Assembly (NCBI GenBank): GCA_029531795.1 | Contig: JAPEIS010000007.1 | Location: 1,054,001 to 1,118,000, forward strand | From: Sclerotinia nivalis | Lineage: Eukaryota; Ascomycota; Leotiomycetes; Helotiales; Sclerotiniaceae | Length of the DNA: 64,000 nucleotides | Reading direction: 5' to 3' | In this document: positions 24,140 through 33,935 of the stretch, in pieces | Position numbering within the stretch: the stretch's first letter is position 1 | Layout: the number at the start of each line of letters is the position of its first letter | The notes under the pieces: generated by a model | What the model was told of the DNA's origin: nothing | The model's input: only the letters and a program-made list of their open reading frames with translations | The model's database searches: none | Made by a program: the position numbers and the translations under genes

Positions 24140-25273
24140 ATGCCTTTCGAAGTCAACGAGGTAGTGCGTAGAAATGAATACTACCCTGGATGTGATGTAA
24201 CTTTACCGCAATGTAAGAGCTGTAGGGTACGGTACGATATCTACGAATGTGGATGCTACGATATGACTTGCACTGATTTCAAACACATGAATAGCTGCAA
24301 GACATGTCGTCCAAGAGATCTGTACAAGACTATTGAAAAAGGACCAGAGCCCACTACGATACCAAAAATTGAAGCCAAATTTATGGACCCGATACGACCC
24401 TGCGAAGAGGAAGTGTGTGTCAATAGTGTCGAGCTTCCCCTTTGCCGAAGCGAACCCCCTTGCGGGACGGAGATAAATGTCTACGACTGTGCTCATATAC
24501 TAGTCAAGGGATATGGCTCTTGCAGAGGATGCTTCCCTCCCGAAGATTCTAAATCTGTCCCTACGACTCGACCAGAGCTTCTTCTTACACTTAAATCCGA
24601 GAATGCGGTAGAATATCACCTCTGTGATCATTGTCGGGATCGCAAAAAACGTCGAGACAAGAGAAGGGAAAAGTTTCAGCAGGAGGTTGAGAAGCAACGT
24701 GTGAAACAGGAAGCCCGACAGCGACAGGCTGATGATACACAGCATATAATTGGAGAGGACACTAAGCGATGGGTCCAAGAGTCTCGTAGACTTCAATCTC
24801 AATACCATGACCCGCCCGATCTTCGATACCACCCTAGCTCAACTCGCATTTACGGGAGACCAAGGGTAGAGGTGCCATTACAGGAACCAGCACCACGAGC
24901 ACACTCTTACAGAAGCCAAGATTATGCCCAAGGATATGTACCGCAACAAGCAGATCTCCAATACGCACCCGCGCCAGTGATGCCATCGACTTGGGAAGCA
25001 AGAAAACCAGTTATACCACAAGCAGACCCCAGAAGACATACAGAGTGGCAACAGAACCAAGAACAGCGGCAACGAGAAGATCGAGCCCGTTTCAACGCAG
25101 AAGAGAAACGAGCCGTCGATGAAGCTGCCAAATTTGAGAGAAGTTTACCCCGAGAGAATGCACGCTCGAAAGGCCGTAGCTCTAGACCATCTACCTCGAA
25201 GCCCGCATCAAAATCTTCTTGCAAAACAAAGTCTAGAAAGGAGGATGGTCAGAGACGATGGCGTTGCTTCTGA
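24140..25273 (+). CDS. Cysteine-rich family member B, unknown function
   Basis: A single-exon gene of 377 residues starting MPFEVNEVV. N-terminal half: LPQC-x2-C-x8-CGC (about residues 23-40), CKTC, then TTIPKIEAKF (near 73), a C-x5-C pair, LPLC, a second CGT...YDC block and CRGC near 134. A CDHC pair (near 170) precedes a strongly charged, coiled-coil-like Lys/Arg/Glu/Gln segment (about 172-200 and again 300-335). The tail is basic and Ser-rich and ends in CF. Paired cysteines suggest zinc or disulphide knots. I see no signal peptide, so a nuclear or cytoplasmic zinc-binding role is more likely than secretion. I recognise no named domain. Members A and C flank it in the same orientation, so the set arose by tandem duplication. 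Confidence 0.8.
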   Translation: MPFEVNEVVRRNEYYPGCDVTLPQCKSCRVRYDIYECGCYDMTCTDFKHMNSCKTCRPRDLYKTIEKGPEPTTIPKIEAKFMDPIRPCEEEVCVNSVELPLCRSEPPCGTEINVYDCAHILVKGYGSCRGCFPPEDSKSVPTTRPELLLTLKSENAVEYHLCDHCRDRKKRRDKRREKFQQEVEKQRVKQEARQRQADDTQHIIGEDTKRWVQESRRLQSQYHDPPDLRYHPSSTRIYGRPRVEVPLQEPAPRAHSYRSQDYAQGYVPQQADLQYAPAPVMPSTWEARKPVIPQADPRRHTEWQQNQEQRQREDRARFNAEEKRAVDEAAKFERSLPRENARSKGRSSRPSTSKPASKSSCKTKSRKEDGQRRWRCF

Positions 25274-25409
25274 GGCTAGATGCTTTCAAGGACTTTTATG
25301 TCGATGCTTGTGGGAGAGAGTACTTTGTAAGTTCCGCCAGTAATCATCCGTAAGTATACTTCATAGGGGAATTACTGACTTACAATTATTCTTAGGATAT
25401 CGTTTCGGA

Positions 25410-25700
25410 TATGACTCCACCCTGAGTTAATGTCATACCATATCTATGAGTATGTACTAAACAGACAGTCGTGATATGATATTAATTGAATCATTACCGA
25501 AAATGCTTTGCTATCTGGAAGTCAGTCGGAGGGTCACTTTTGGAGTTTGAATAATCTTAAAAAAGTCGGAGGTTTATTGTTTAAGAGTTCTTTTCTTTTT
25601 TTGTATCAATACACGCTTTGGTACTTTAGAAAAATTACTTCATTTTTTAAAATATTTATCTCGTTTCCAATACATATTTTTGTACATTACATAAAATAGC
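25410..25700 (+). promoter_or_regulatory. Orphan promoter module D of the cysteine-rich family
   Basis: Repeats the elements seen before genes A, B and C in the same order: GTCATACCAT, ATTGAATCATT, GGAGTTTGAATAATCTTAAAA, GTCGGAGGTTTATTG, a TTTTCTTTTTTTGTATCAA run, then CTTTGGTACTTTAG. It is followed at 25702 by an ATG frame of only 14 codons (MTILQQSPEAYYIK) and then non-coding DNA. It looks like a family copy whose coding part has been lost. Confidence 0.55.
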
Positions 25701-26040
25701 TATGACCATATTGCAGCAATCACCAGAAGCTTATTACATAAAGTGATAAAACGAGCCTGTCCTAGTATGTTTGATATATTTTTTATACATGATATGCCGC
25801 ATGAATGAATGAGTATTTTCAACTACTCCTAGGGTTTTTTATTGGTATGAATAGTGTCGGCGATATGGGGGTATGGGAAAAATTCTGGTGTCAAGCATAG
25901 GGACTATTTGGGAGTTTCTTTAATCATTGCCCAAAGAGTTCGGAGGGAGATTTGCTATGAATCTTAAGTTCAACTGTTTTCAGGTCTCTCGAATCACCCG
26001 CTGGGATTCGAAAGGAGGACTCTAAATCATAGAGGGTTGA
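25701..26040. other. Non-coding stretch behind the orphan promoter module
   Basis: No cysteine-block homology is visible in any frame, so the presumed fourth gene body is deleted rather than merely frameshifted. Confidence 0.4.
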
Positions 26041-26328
26041 GTGAAAACATAACTCTGTATCTCAAGCGATTTCATACCATACATAGCATGACTGTAGTAC
26101 AGACTCATATATATGGTATTTATTGAATCATTATGGAATATGTCTTTTTTTGAAGTCATTTTGGAGTTCGAACATATTTAAAAGACAGAGGTTCACTGGA
26201 GTGAAAGCCTTCTTCTTCTTCTTCTTTTTATCAACAACACTTTGGCTTTTGATAGTTTAGATACTGCATCTTTCTCGAAACCATCTTCGTTTTCAGATAC
26301 ATACTTTGATACATTAATCACTGAAACC
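26041..26328 (+). promoter_or_regulatory. Promoter module of cysteine-rich gene C
   Basis: TTTCATACCATACATAG, a TATTGAATCATTATGG element, GGAGTTCGAACATATTTAAAAG, a CTTCTTCTTCTTCTTTTTATCAA run, then CTTTGGCTTTTGATAGTTTAG. The TTGATACATTAATCACTGAA stretch just before the ATG resembles the sequence just before the ATG of gene B. Confidence 0.5.
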
Positions 26329-27066
26329 ATGCCTATTACAATCATCCGGAACGGTTCCTCATTTGGACGCAATATAGATTTACCCGAATGCCAACACTGC
26401 TGCATATACTACAAGCTCTTCCGTTGTGGATGTCACGAAATGAGATGTCCCGAATGGGACACTAGCCGCAAGACATGCGTTCAATACCGCGCTGAAGACA
26501 AAAAACCCGAGGCAACCACGATCCCGAAAATAGATGCCAAGTTAATAGAGGGCTCTTGTGGGGATTCTGAATGTATCAGGCTTCTCACACTCCCGGAATG
26601 CAAAAATCCGCATGAGAAGTGCGAGATTAAGATTTTTATCTACACGTGTGGTCAGATAATAAAAGAGCCTTCTCGGGCGTGCGCGGGATGTGGAACTTCT
26701 GATGGCGTCAGTAGAGCTGATGATAAGATGTTTGTTGCTACAACCCGCCCAAGGATTACTCCGGTATATGAGTATCAGAAGCGGCCAAAGATTGAGGGTG
26801 TTTGTGACAAATATCAACAGCATGAAGAACGACGGAGAGAACGACAAATAATTCGGCAGCAGGAGGCGGAGGAGGCAGAGAGAACACGCGCCGAGTATGA
26901 AAGGAACCGGCAATTTGAAAGGGATCGACAAAAGGAAGTGGATCAGCATGCCAAGCGCCCGCCGTTGAAAGTTACGCAGAAAGATAGAGAAGCTTATGGA
27001 TATGGATCCACATCAAGACCGTCTGCAAGATCATCTGCTAGCCACGATACTTCGCAAAGATATTGA
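26329..27066 (+). CDS. Cysteine-rich family member C, unknown function
   Basis: A single exon of 245 residues, start MPITIIRNG. Although the reading frame is open upstream to 26242, the ATG at 26329 matches the position of the ATG in gene B relative to the shared promoter. N-terminal block LPEC-x2-CC-x7-CGC, then TTIPKIDAKL, SCGDSEC, LPEC, a second C-x-CG region and CAGC near 127. The CDHC pair of B is here CDKY, so one presumed metal or disulphide ligand pair is lost. A charged Arg/Glu/Gln helix follows (about 165-215), then a short Ser-rich tail. Shorter than B by about 130 residues, mostly missing the Pro/Gln-rich C-terminus. Homologous to A and B by motif order and spacing. Its 3' end lies 12 bases from the end of the pseudogene on the other strand. 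Confidence 0.78.
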   Translation: MPITIIRNGSSFGRNIDLPECQHCCIYYKLFRCGCHEMRCPEWDTSRKTCVQYRAEDKKPEATTIPKIDAKLIEGSCGDSECIRLLTLPECKNPHEKCEIKIFIYTCGQIIKEPSRACAGCGTSDGVSRADDKMFVATTRPRITPVYEYQKRPKIEGVCDKYQQHEERRRERQIIRQQEAEEAERTRAEYERNRQFERDRQKEVDQHAKRPPLKVTQKDREAYGYGSTSRPSARSSASHDTSQRY

Positions 27067-27078
27067 AGACCGTCTCAC

Positions 27079-28279
27079 TCACACCACACCGACCCCGATC
27101 CCGATCCCGCCTCCTTTCAATAGATTTGCCCAAGCTAAATCTCGCTGCGAGCTATGAGCAGCCTTGCGCAATTTCTTACGAAAGTTTGGATCATTGTTCG
27201 CACTATGCGATCGTGCAGTTGGTGGTGAAGCATCGTCTCGAACTTTGAACCTCGCTCCATGAGGCACGTTCTCACCACCATCAAGCCCTTCGCAATCGGC
27301 ATAGAGCATAGATTTTACAGTGTTGTATGTCGTCGGATCAGAGTAAAGATGGACATCGCCCGAGGTGGGAACATTATCATTGATTGAGCCAGTCACCGGG
27401 CTAGGGAACTGTATGGCGCCATCATATTCATTCTCGAATCCGCCGTCTTGGTGATCGATCAAACATTTTGACAAGGGTATTCTTGCCAGCTCCTGCATAT
27501 TCCAATCTTGTCAATTTCTACTTGACGTAAGGTATTTATGAAAGGTAACAAGAAGTTAAATAGTGCTTACCTGTCTGGCCGACGAATGATACAAGCTGCG
27601 GATACCTCACTTTGTGGCCGTTTAGCCGGCTCTGAGCCATGATTTTAGCATATCGACCATAATCTTGAAAGATGGGTAAATTGGCGGAGTCCCGTGCGGT
27701 ACCAAACCAGGTAGTACCCTCGTCGATTTTGTGTTGCTGTTGCTGTTCCTGCGGACTTCGTTTTGGCTCAAGGATTTTTCGAAGACGATCGACAACCTTC
27801 TTATCTGTTTTCTCGTGAGGTCGGCCATCGAAACCAACAGCTCCTGGCCGATGTGGTCGTTCTTTACTCCAATAGTTGTTGCATTGGATGCATGTGTACG
27901 TCTTCGTCGAAGTAGAGCTGCACACCACACATGGTTCTGTAATCGATGCACTTCGTGAAGGAGCCTGCTTGATTGGTTTTGCATTCGATTGCATTGACAT
28001 TTGCGATGCATGTGAAGGTTGGCGGCTGCGCGGCGTAGTGCTCAGCAAGTCTATGTCCAGAGTGGATAAGGATTGGGGAGTAGTAGTTGAAGCAAAGTAT
28101 GAGGGAACGGTCAAATTTGAAGACCTTTTGGACTCATACATTTGCTGAGCACTTGGTGAAGGCGATGGCATTGGAGAAATGTGAGCCATCGTGTCTGGGC
28201 TGCTCGTACGAAAAGAAATTGTACTGGCTGAGTGGGTATCACGATTGCAGGAGATCTGAGATGAAAAAAAAGGTGCCAT
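27079..28279 (-). pseudogene. Truncated, frameshifted fungal P-loop GTPase-like gene
   Basis: Exon 1 is 28279-27571 and exon 2 starts at 27492 after a GTAAGC intron. The product begins MAPFFSSQ (or a later Met at MAHISPMPSPS), is Ser/Pro-rich, and has a zinc-binding-like block CVVC-x11-CIQC followed by ERPHRPGAVGFDGRPHEKTD. Next comes the junction VSFVGQTG|AGKNTLVKM, a Walker A motif with Asn where the family has Ser (GKST). At about 27455-27467 the frame shifts by one base: the frame in phase hits a stop, while the next frame continues with LIDHQDGG, DVHLYSDP and LYADCEGLDGGE (a DxxG-like switch region). Coding ends at 27079, well short of a full GTPase. Frameshift, P-loop change and 3' truncation together make a pseudogene. 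Confidence 0.75.
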
Positions 28280-28778
28280 GAGGCTCAAATATAAGCTTAC
28301 CACATACTAGAATAAGGGGTTCTAACAAGAGCTACCGTAATTATCAAGCTGAGGAATCGAACAAATAGCACACCTTACTAATTATAGATTGAGAATGAGG
28401 AGATCGAGGCGTAGTGATGAGTTTCATCAAATAATGCGGCTCGTCTTATGTATTGGCTGATATTCCCCTGATACAGGGTGGGGTTTATGCAGCAGAAGGC
28501 TGGCCTTCCTAATTGGCATATAGCTTGCAAGTCGCCCCGAGCCTCGACATCGTGAAGGAGCTTTGATGGTGGTCAGACAATGGGGCCAAAAAATTAATTG
28601 GAGAGGACGAATCGCATTCTGACATGATCATGAGAGATGAAGAGCGCTTGCTAAAAAATCTCTATGTCTAATTCTCCTGATGCCAGTACTTTGGGGTGCT
28701 CCTCCACAATGGTTTTTTCCAGCTTATGAAAAGGATGTCGTCGGCGCGCCTTTCAAACTTCAAGGTTTAATCCACAAG
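28280..28778. other. Spacer between two gene remnants
   Basis: Upstream flank of the GTPase relic on one side; on the other, the place where the missing two thirds of the dioxygenase should lie. I translated the likely next exon after a GTGTGA donor and found no family-like sequence. Confidence 0.4.
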
Positions 28779-29159
28779 CTATGTCACAGTGACGCTAAGC
28801 CAAACACAGTATAACCAAGGGTATTCACACAAGAAAAATGGATTGATCTCCAACTTCTCTCCTAATTGCTGACTGAACGCAATATGCCTCTTGTTGTCCA
28901 GGCCGGTGCTTCTGAATATGAGAACTGCGTATTTTTTGCTCAACTGCACTAGCTGTTTAACAATCTCTTCAGGCACAGGTTTCGACCAATCAATACCCGA
29001 AACCTCCGCTCCAAACGACGACGACCCATCTGTCAAGACTGGTGTGATAGAAAGAGCGCCCTCCTGAAAAGAAGCTGGCGCGCCCCTCAACTTCAATACC
29101 TGTCCCGTTCGAGGACATGTATTTTCATAAGTTCTCATGATACTGGTTGCGAATGACAT
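28779..29159 (-). pseudogene. N-terminal fragment of a TauD/TfdA-type 2-oxoglutarate dioxygenase
   Basis: The ATG at 29159 opens MSFATSIMRTYENT. A typical N-terminal TauD section follows: GALSITPVLTDGSSSFGAEV, GIDWSKPVPEEIVKQL, KYAVLIFRSTGLD and HIAFSQQLGEKLEINPFF. It stops at 28779, about 125 residues in. Members of this family use an HxD...H iron triad and an arginine further downstream; none of it is present. A possible donor (GTGTGA) after INPFF leads to no recognisable next exon. Best read as a gene cut off by a rearrangement; an unseen long intron is the alternative. Confidence 0.65.
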
Positions 29160-29606
29160 GATGATCTCAAAATTGATAAACTGTACTATGATCTTCTGAT
29201 TCCAAATGATCTCGAACAATATTGTATCTCTATCTCTATCCCACCACGCAACATCCTGCAGCCACAGTTAAGTAACAAAGACAAGAGCATTTGCCTCAAC
29301 TGTCCAGACGCCGAAGTTGCCGACATGAGTTCATTTATGTGGTGATGCGGCAGAGTGCTAGAGGAGGGATGCGGCGTCGGGACCGATGCCTTTTCACCCC
29401 ACCTTTCGATGCGACCCGCATGTTCAACGAATGGTCTTCGCCCACGTTCACAAGGACATCTTCCTCGAGAGCGAAGACACGTTAAACACCCTGAGCATGG
29501 AGTATGATGCGTGGCGGCAAAAGGCACTGCCTGCTGGAGTGTCTCTTCACTTTCTTGTCCGGTGCCTTGGATAAAAAATTCTTTTACTTCAAGATCGGAT
29601 TAAGAA
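29160..29606. other. Spacer upstream of the HET gene
   Basis: Short frames on both strands at 29186-29574 lack domain content or splice partners. The last part is the HET gene's promoter and leader. Confidence 0.4.
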
Positions 29607-32035
29607 ATGGTAGAACCGACAATAATCGACGATGCGGATAATCATCCCCAGTCTCTTCTTCTTGACCGACCATGTACATACTGTCAAGTGCTTGAACTCG
29701 ACGATGTAATGCATGGAGGAAGCATCATACGGAGAGGCGATCAGACATCGTACGTCAGCTGTGGGGAAATATCCCAAAGTCCCGAGGACATGATAGCAGA
29801 TAAAGGTGCTACAGTGGTTGCCGCGATGAAGGCTCTATCGTTCGCTCAACCTAATTATAATGGCGAGCTAGAGAAGTCGAGAGTCATTCCTAGGACCGAA
29901 GTAAACCTTCCTTACAAGAGAAATGATGTTCTTCCTCTGCTCCCAGGCCTTGCAACAACTGCATCTCAAGGTTGTGCATTTTGCGAAGTCCTTCGGAACG
30001 ACTTGATCTCTGTCTGGGGTGAAACCGGTCATGAAGAGCATCATCAATCGAAAGGAGACACACCGCTAGCTAAAGCGAAATTGGCCATAACAGAAGTCTC
30101 ATACAAATTTCAAGAGTTTGCATTTGATCCTGACCGTCCTAAAAATGAGCCAAATGTTGGGCTTGATGCACTTTACGTATTTTTCACTATCAGCTCGGAT
30201 ACGGAAATAAATGAATACTCGTTGCATTACAATTTCTACACGGAGGCATCAGGTGCGTTTCAATTTACAATAAATAATGAACAATACTCATGCGAGTACT
30301 AGATCTGTGTGCATCGTGGTTCAACCTTGGCCGTATACCAGTGGTGAATGACCGTGTATCCGTAGCCTCTCTGAATCGCTTACACGAGCTCATCGACCTT
30401 TCCCTGCGAGAAAAACCAATTGCACGTACCGTTGATGGCTTCCTACCGACACGCCTGCTCGATCTATGCCCGAGGGGTGTTGCTGATTTACGACTGGTTG
30501 TTACGAATGAGGACCCCGATCTTCTGGCGCAAGATACTTCCCAGAAAAGATATGCAGCCTTAAGTTATTGCTGGGGGCCCGCAGACAAGGCCATAAACCA
30601 GCTCAAAACAACTCGAGACGTTTTAGACGAACATCTATCAGGAATTCAGCTAGAGAAGGTGCCACAGACTGTTTCAGATGCAATTTGCGTATGCCGGCGC
30701 CTTGGAATCAGATATCTTTGGGTAGATGCTTTATGCATCATACAAGGAGACGAAGCCGATTGGGCTAAAGAGTCCTTTCAAATGTCGGAAGTCTACTCAA
30801 ATAGCTTTATTGCGTTATGCATCATCCAAGGAGACTCTTGCTCAAGCGGCTTTTTGAGAACAAACTATTCTTCGCATACGGTAAAGATTAGATTCCAGTC
30901 AAAATTGGATAGCTCGATTTCCGGATATTTACACCTTCGAATGCTACGCTCGCCTCGCGAGACACTAATGAAGTCTAGCACTCATACTGGGAGACCCGTT
31001 GGCAATAGTGATGATCCTGCATCTATTGATTTCAGTAAAGCGCTCTGGGGCACGAGAGCATGGACATTTCAAGAAGATGAGATGTCCCCACGCAAATTAT
31101 ACTTTGGTGATTCAATGTTTTACATGAGCTGTGGAACGCTATCTGAAGCAGCGGATGGGTCGCCCTTCGACCATAAGAGACACCTGGGTGAATTTATCTC
31201 TTTGAACGAAACACTATGCTCCTGGTATAATTTGGTGTCTTTATATGTTGCAAGAGAGCTCTCCCATGAACAAGATAGACTACCGGCCATCTCCGCATTG
31301 GCAAGATCTGTATGCGACCATTTTCCCGACCAGAAGTACTTGGCTGGCTTGTGGGGTTCCGATCTTCACAAGGGCCTTCTCTGGACTACGACTTCATGGA
31401 TGGAGTTTGAGGATTATTACAAGCCTCAGTCTCATGGCTATGTTGCTCCGTCCTGGAGCTGGGCATGCCGTCCAGCGAAGCTTCACTTGATAGCCGGGCT
31501 CACCCATCACAATGTCCACTTCTGGCCGGAATTCACACTCCATGGTGCCGACATTTCTTTCAATCCACTCAACCCATATGGTCTTGTTTCCGAAGGGAGA
31601 CTTTCTGTTTCTGCCAAAGTTTTCAAATTACCCGTCGACAAAACGGGAAAGGCCAGGGTTAACAAATCGGGGCGGCCGAAATTTTTGGGCATTGTTTTCA
31701 ACTACAATTTGTGGTCGGAGAATGACGAATACATAGCGCATCTATTCCTGGATTGGGACTATCACTCTGCCCTTCATGATAATGGTGGCTATCCTCGAGG
31801 ACCCATCGATCAAATGTCAATGGTGCTCATTACTAGGACTTCTCTCGACCAGCACTTCATGTTTCGGAGCTACGACACTACTGACCAGGAAGTAGTGCTA
31901 GGCATCCTTGTTCGACTTGTTGCCGGAACTGAAGGTGATTACGAAAGGCTGGGTATGTGGTACTCTGAGAACAAAGGGCTTGGCGGCAAGAAGTTCTGGC
32001 AGAATATTCCACTGCAAGACTTGACACTTGTTTAG
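29607..32035 (+). CDS. HET-domain (heterokaryon incompatibility) protein
   Basis: HET domains are found in fungal proteins that trigger cell death or incompatibility after non-self contact; whether this one does so is unknown. Two overlapping frames are joined by a 50-base intron at 30253-30302 (GTGCGT...TACTAG), giving 792 residues with continuous phase. An N-terminal region of about 230 residues contains two C-x2-C pairs (CTYC, CAFC). The HET core has the three expected blocks: RYAALSYCWG, then LGIRYLWVDALCIIQGD followed by DWAKES...VYSNSFIALC, and RAWTFQEDEMSPRKLYF. The C-terminal part has the usual YVAPSWSWA. An odd point: ALCIIQGD appears twice 28 residues apart, the second replacing the normal alanine-rich strand after VYSNSF. 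Length is normal and the frame is intact, so the gene is probably functional. Confidence 0.93.
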
Positions 32036-33242
32036 TTATTGCAGTTTAGCCCTAACCCTTATGCTTTTGAGCACAGGATTCACTTGCCAATTTAGATATC
32101 ATTTAACATTTTAAATTTGAGTTAACTACACGAGTCCTTTGAATTCTGTGAAATGAACAAATTCTACTCCTGCTAGTTGTTCGTTTCAGGCAGAGCCAGA
32201 GCCACATTTTTGTTTTGCTCTTTGCTATTCTTCCATATGCTCATATCTATGAAAGATTATATTTGCTTCCTTTATTATACCATCGACGAATGAATCAATT
32301 AATCGATTCACAGTGCACATACTCGTATCAATTGGTGGTATGCAAAGTTAGTTTACTCTGTCCTGACTTGACCCCACAATATCGCCTATTACCTGCTGTA
32401 AAAGTTCTGGACCGGACTCACCGCACACTAAGCGAAATCACACCAAAAATAACGATTTTTCACCTTTTTAAATCTTTATTATATATATGAAATATTAAGA
32501 TAATTTATTAAATTTTGTATTTATAGAAAGATAATTAATCAATATTTATTTTTGTTTTGAAATTATATATATTCGAAATCAAAGAAATGAAAAAGTTCAA
32601 AAAAATCGCTTATTTTATATAGGGAAAAAAAAAAAAAAACGTTATACGATTAAAATTTTAAAAATTTCCAACTTTAAGTACTTGTAATTTCTAATCAAAA
32701 ATTATTAAAAATAAATTATATAATTTTCTGAAATGTTTTTATAGTTAATTATTATAATCTAAAATTTCAATCGATTTTATTCAATATTGAAAAAGTTATT
32801 TGATATTTAAATTTATATAAGAAAATATGGTTTTTGTAGGGATTCTGTCACGAATTCGAATGGTGTACGGTAAGTAGATTCCAGAACTCTTATATATAAT
32901 GAATACAACCTTAGAATTTCATTATGACTTCTAATATTCGAGCTGTTTCGTTTTAAAATTAAAATTGATTAATAGTTTTGCTTATTTAATTTATTTTTGT
33001 AGTTTGTTACAATTTGTTTAGCGATTATTCGAAATTGTTTTAAGATTTGTTTTATTTTGTTTATTGTTTTGTTATTTTTGAAGAATTTAGATTTTTGGAT
33101 TATTGTTATATTAAATGGATAGAGTTTGTTGAATTTTATATTTATATAAAGATTAAAATTGTAATTTACAAAAAACAAAGAGCAATTAATAATTTCAAAA
33201 ATCAAATTGTTTTTTGTTTGATGGAATTGATATCTAGCCACC
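32036..33242. other. Spacer with an extremely AT-rich island (about 32460-33235)
   Basis: The first 400 bases are ordinary 3' flank. From about 32460 to 33235 the DNA is almost entirely A and T, with homopolymer runs (A-run near 32625-32638). Frames through it encode only Ile/Phe/Lys/Asn/Tyr-rich sequence, which is compositional. It resembles an AT-rich relic such as a repeat eroded by C-to-T mutation. The island ends sharply at about 33235. Confidence 0.6.
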
Positions 33243-33935
33243 TTGCAAGTTGGCCCTATGGTAAGCTTTTTGGAATATAATAGACAAAATGTATTTAGTA
33301 CTTTATTGAATGTATTTTTTATTGTGGGTATTACTGCAATTGATAGTGGTGCGGCATCTCTAGTACACACACTTTTAAACAGAAACTCGCGGGTGCTTAG
33401 AGGAGCGACAAACTACGATGCTATGTCCACAAACTCAAATCAACACACTAGGGTCAATCAGGGCTTTCAAGGCAGTATTGGAGAGCAAGCTCCTGGAATA
33501 GAGAACACTCCTCATTTCTGGGAAGATGGATCCGGTCAGCAAGTACCTTTGGCCAGAAATTTGGCAACTTTAAAGCGAATAGGCCCAACTTCAACGAAAA
33601 GAGGGATTGATCCGATCGGTAGTGGGCCAGTATTCAATAATCTGGAAGTAGAGCATATGAACACAGGCTGCCCAGAGGTCGCAACAATGGGATGGGAGAC
33701 AATGCCCAGTAGCGTGCGGGAGTTTGATAGCATGGGATGGGAAGATATGTTCGCTGGCTCGCTAGACTTGATTGTATGTGATGGGAAAATATGTTCGGCG
33801 TCCCTCGCCAAGGTGACAACGTCTGATATAAGACAGCTTGTAGTGCATCTTCTATACAAGTCATCACCTGTCCTTTTCTATTCTTATGCTAAGAACAATA
33901 CACATAACCTTACTATAATCCAGGATCTGTATTGA
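33243..33935 (+). CDS. Orphan ORF next to the AT-rich island, possible gene fragment
   Basis: The open stretch is 230 codons. A more likely protein start is the ATG at 33423 (MSTNSNQHTRVNQGF), giving about 170 residues. The middle has normal amino-acid composition and a short internal repeat, MGWETMP and MGWEDMF 20 residues apart. No known domain. The N-terminal 45 codons run into AT-island sequence, so the frame may be the 3' remains of a gene whose 5' end was replaced. No clear splice donor to another exon. Confidence 0.3.
   Translation: MQVGPMVSFLEYNRQNVFSTLLNVFFIVGITAIDSGAASLVHTLLNRNSRVLRGATNYDAMSTNSNQHTRVNQGFQGSIGEQAPGIENTPHFWEDGSGQQVPLARNLATLKRIGPTSTKRGIDPIGSGPVFNNLEVEHMNTGCPEVATMGWETMPSSVREFDSMGWEDMFAGSLDLIVCDGKICSASLAKVTTSDIRQLVVHLLYKSSPVLFYSYAKNNTHNLTIIQDLY

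Noticed and set aside
30290..30302. Two separate overlapping genes in the HET locus
   Set aside because: A 50-base intron with GTGCGT donor and TACTAG acceptor joins both frames in phase, so one gene is the better reading.
32969..33370. 133-codon minus-strand frame
   Set aside because: Ile/Lys/Asn/Phe-rich translation of the AT-rich island; compositional artefact.
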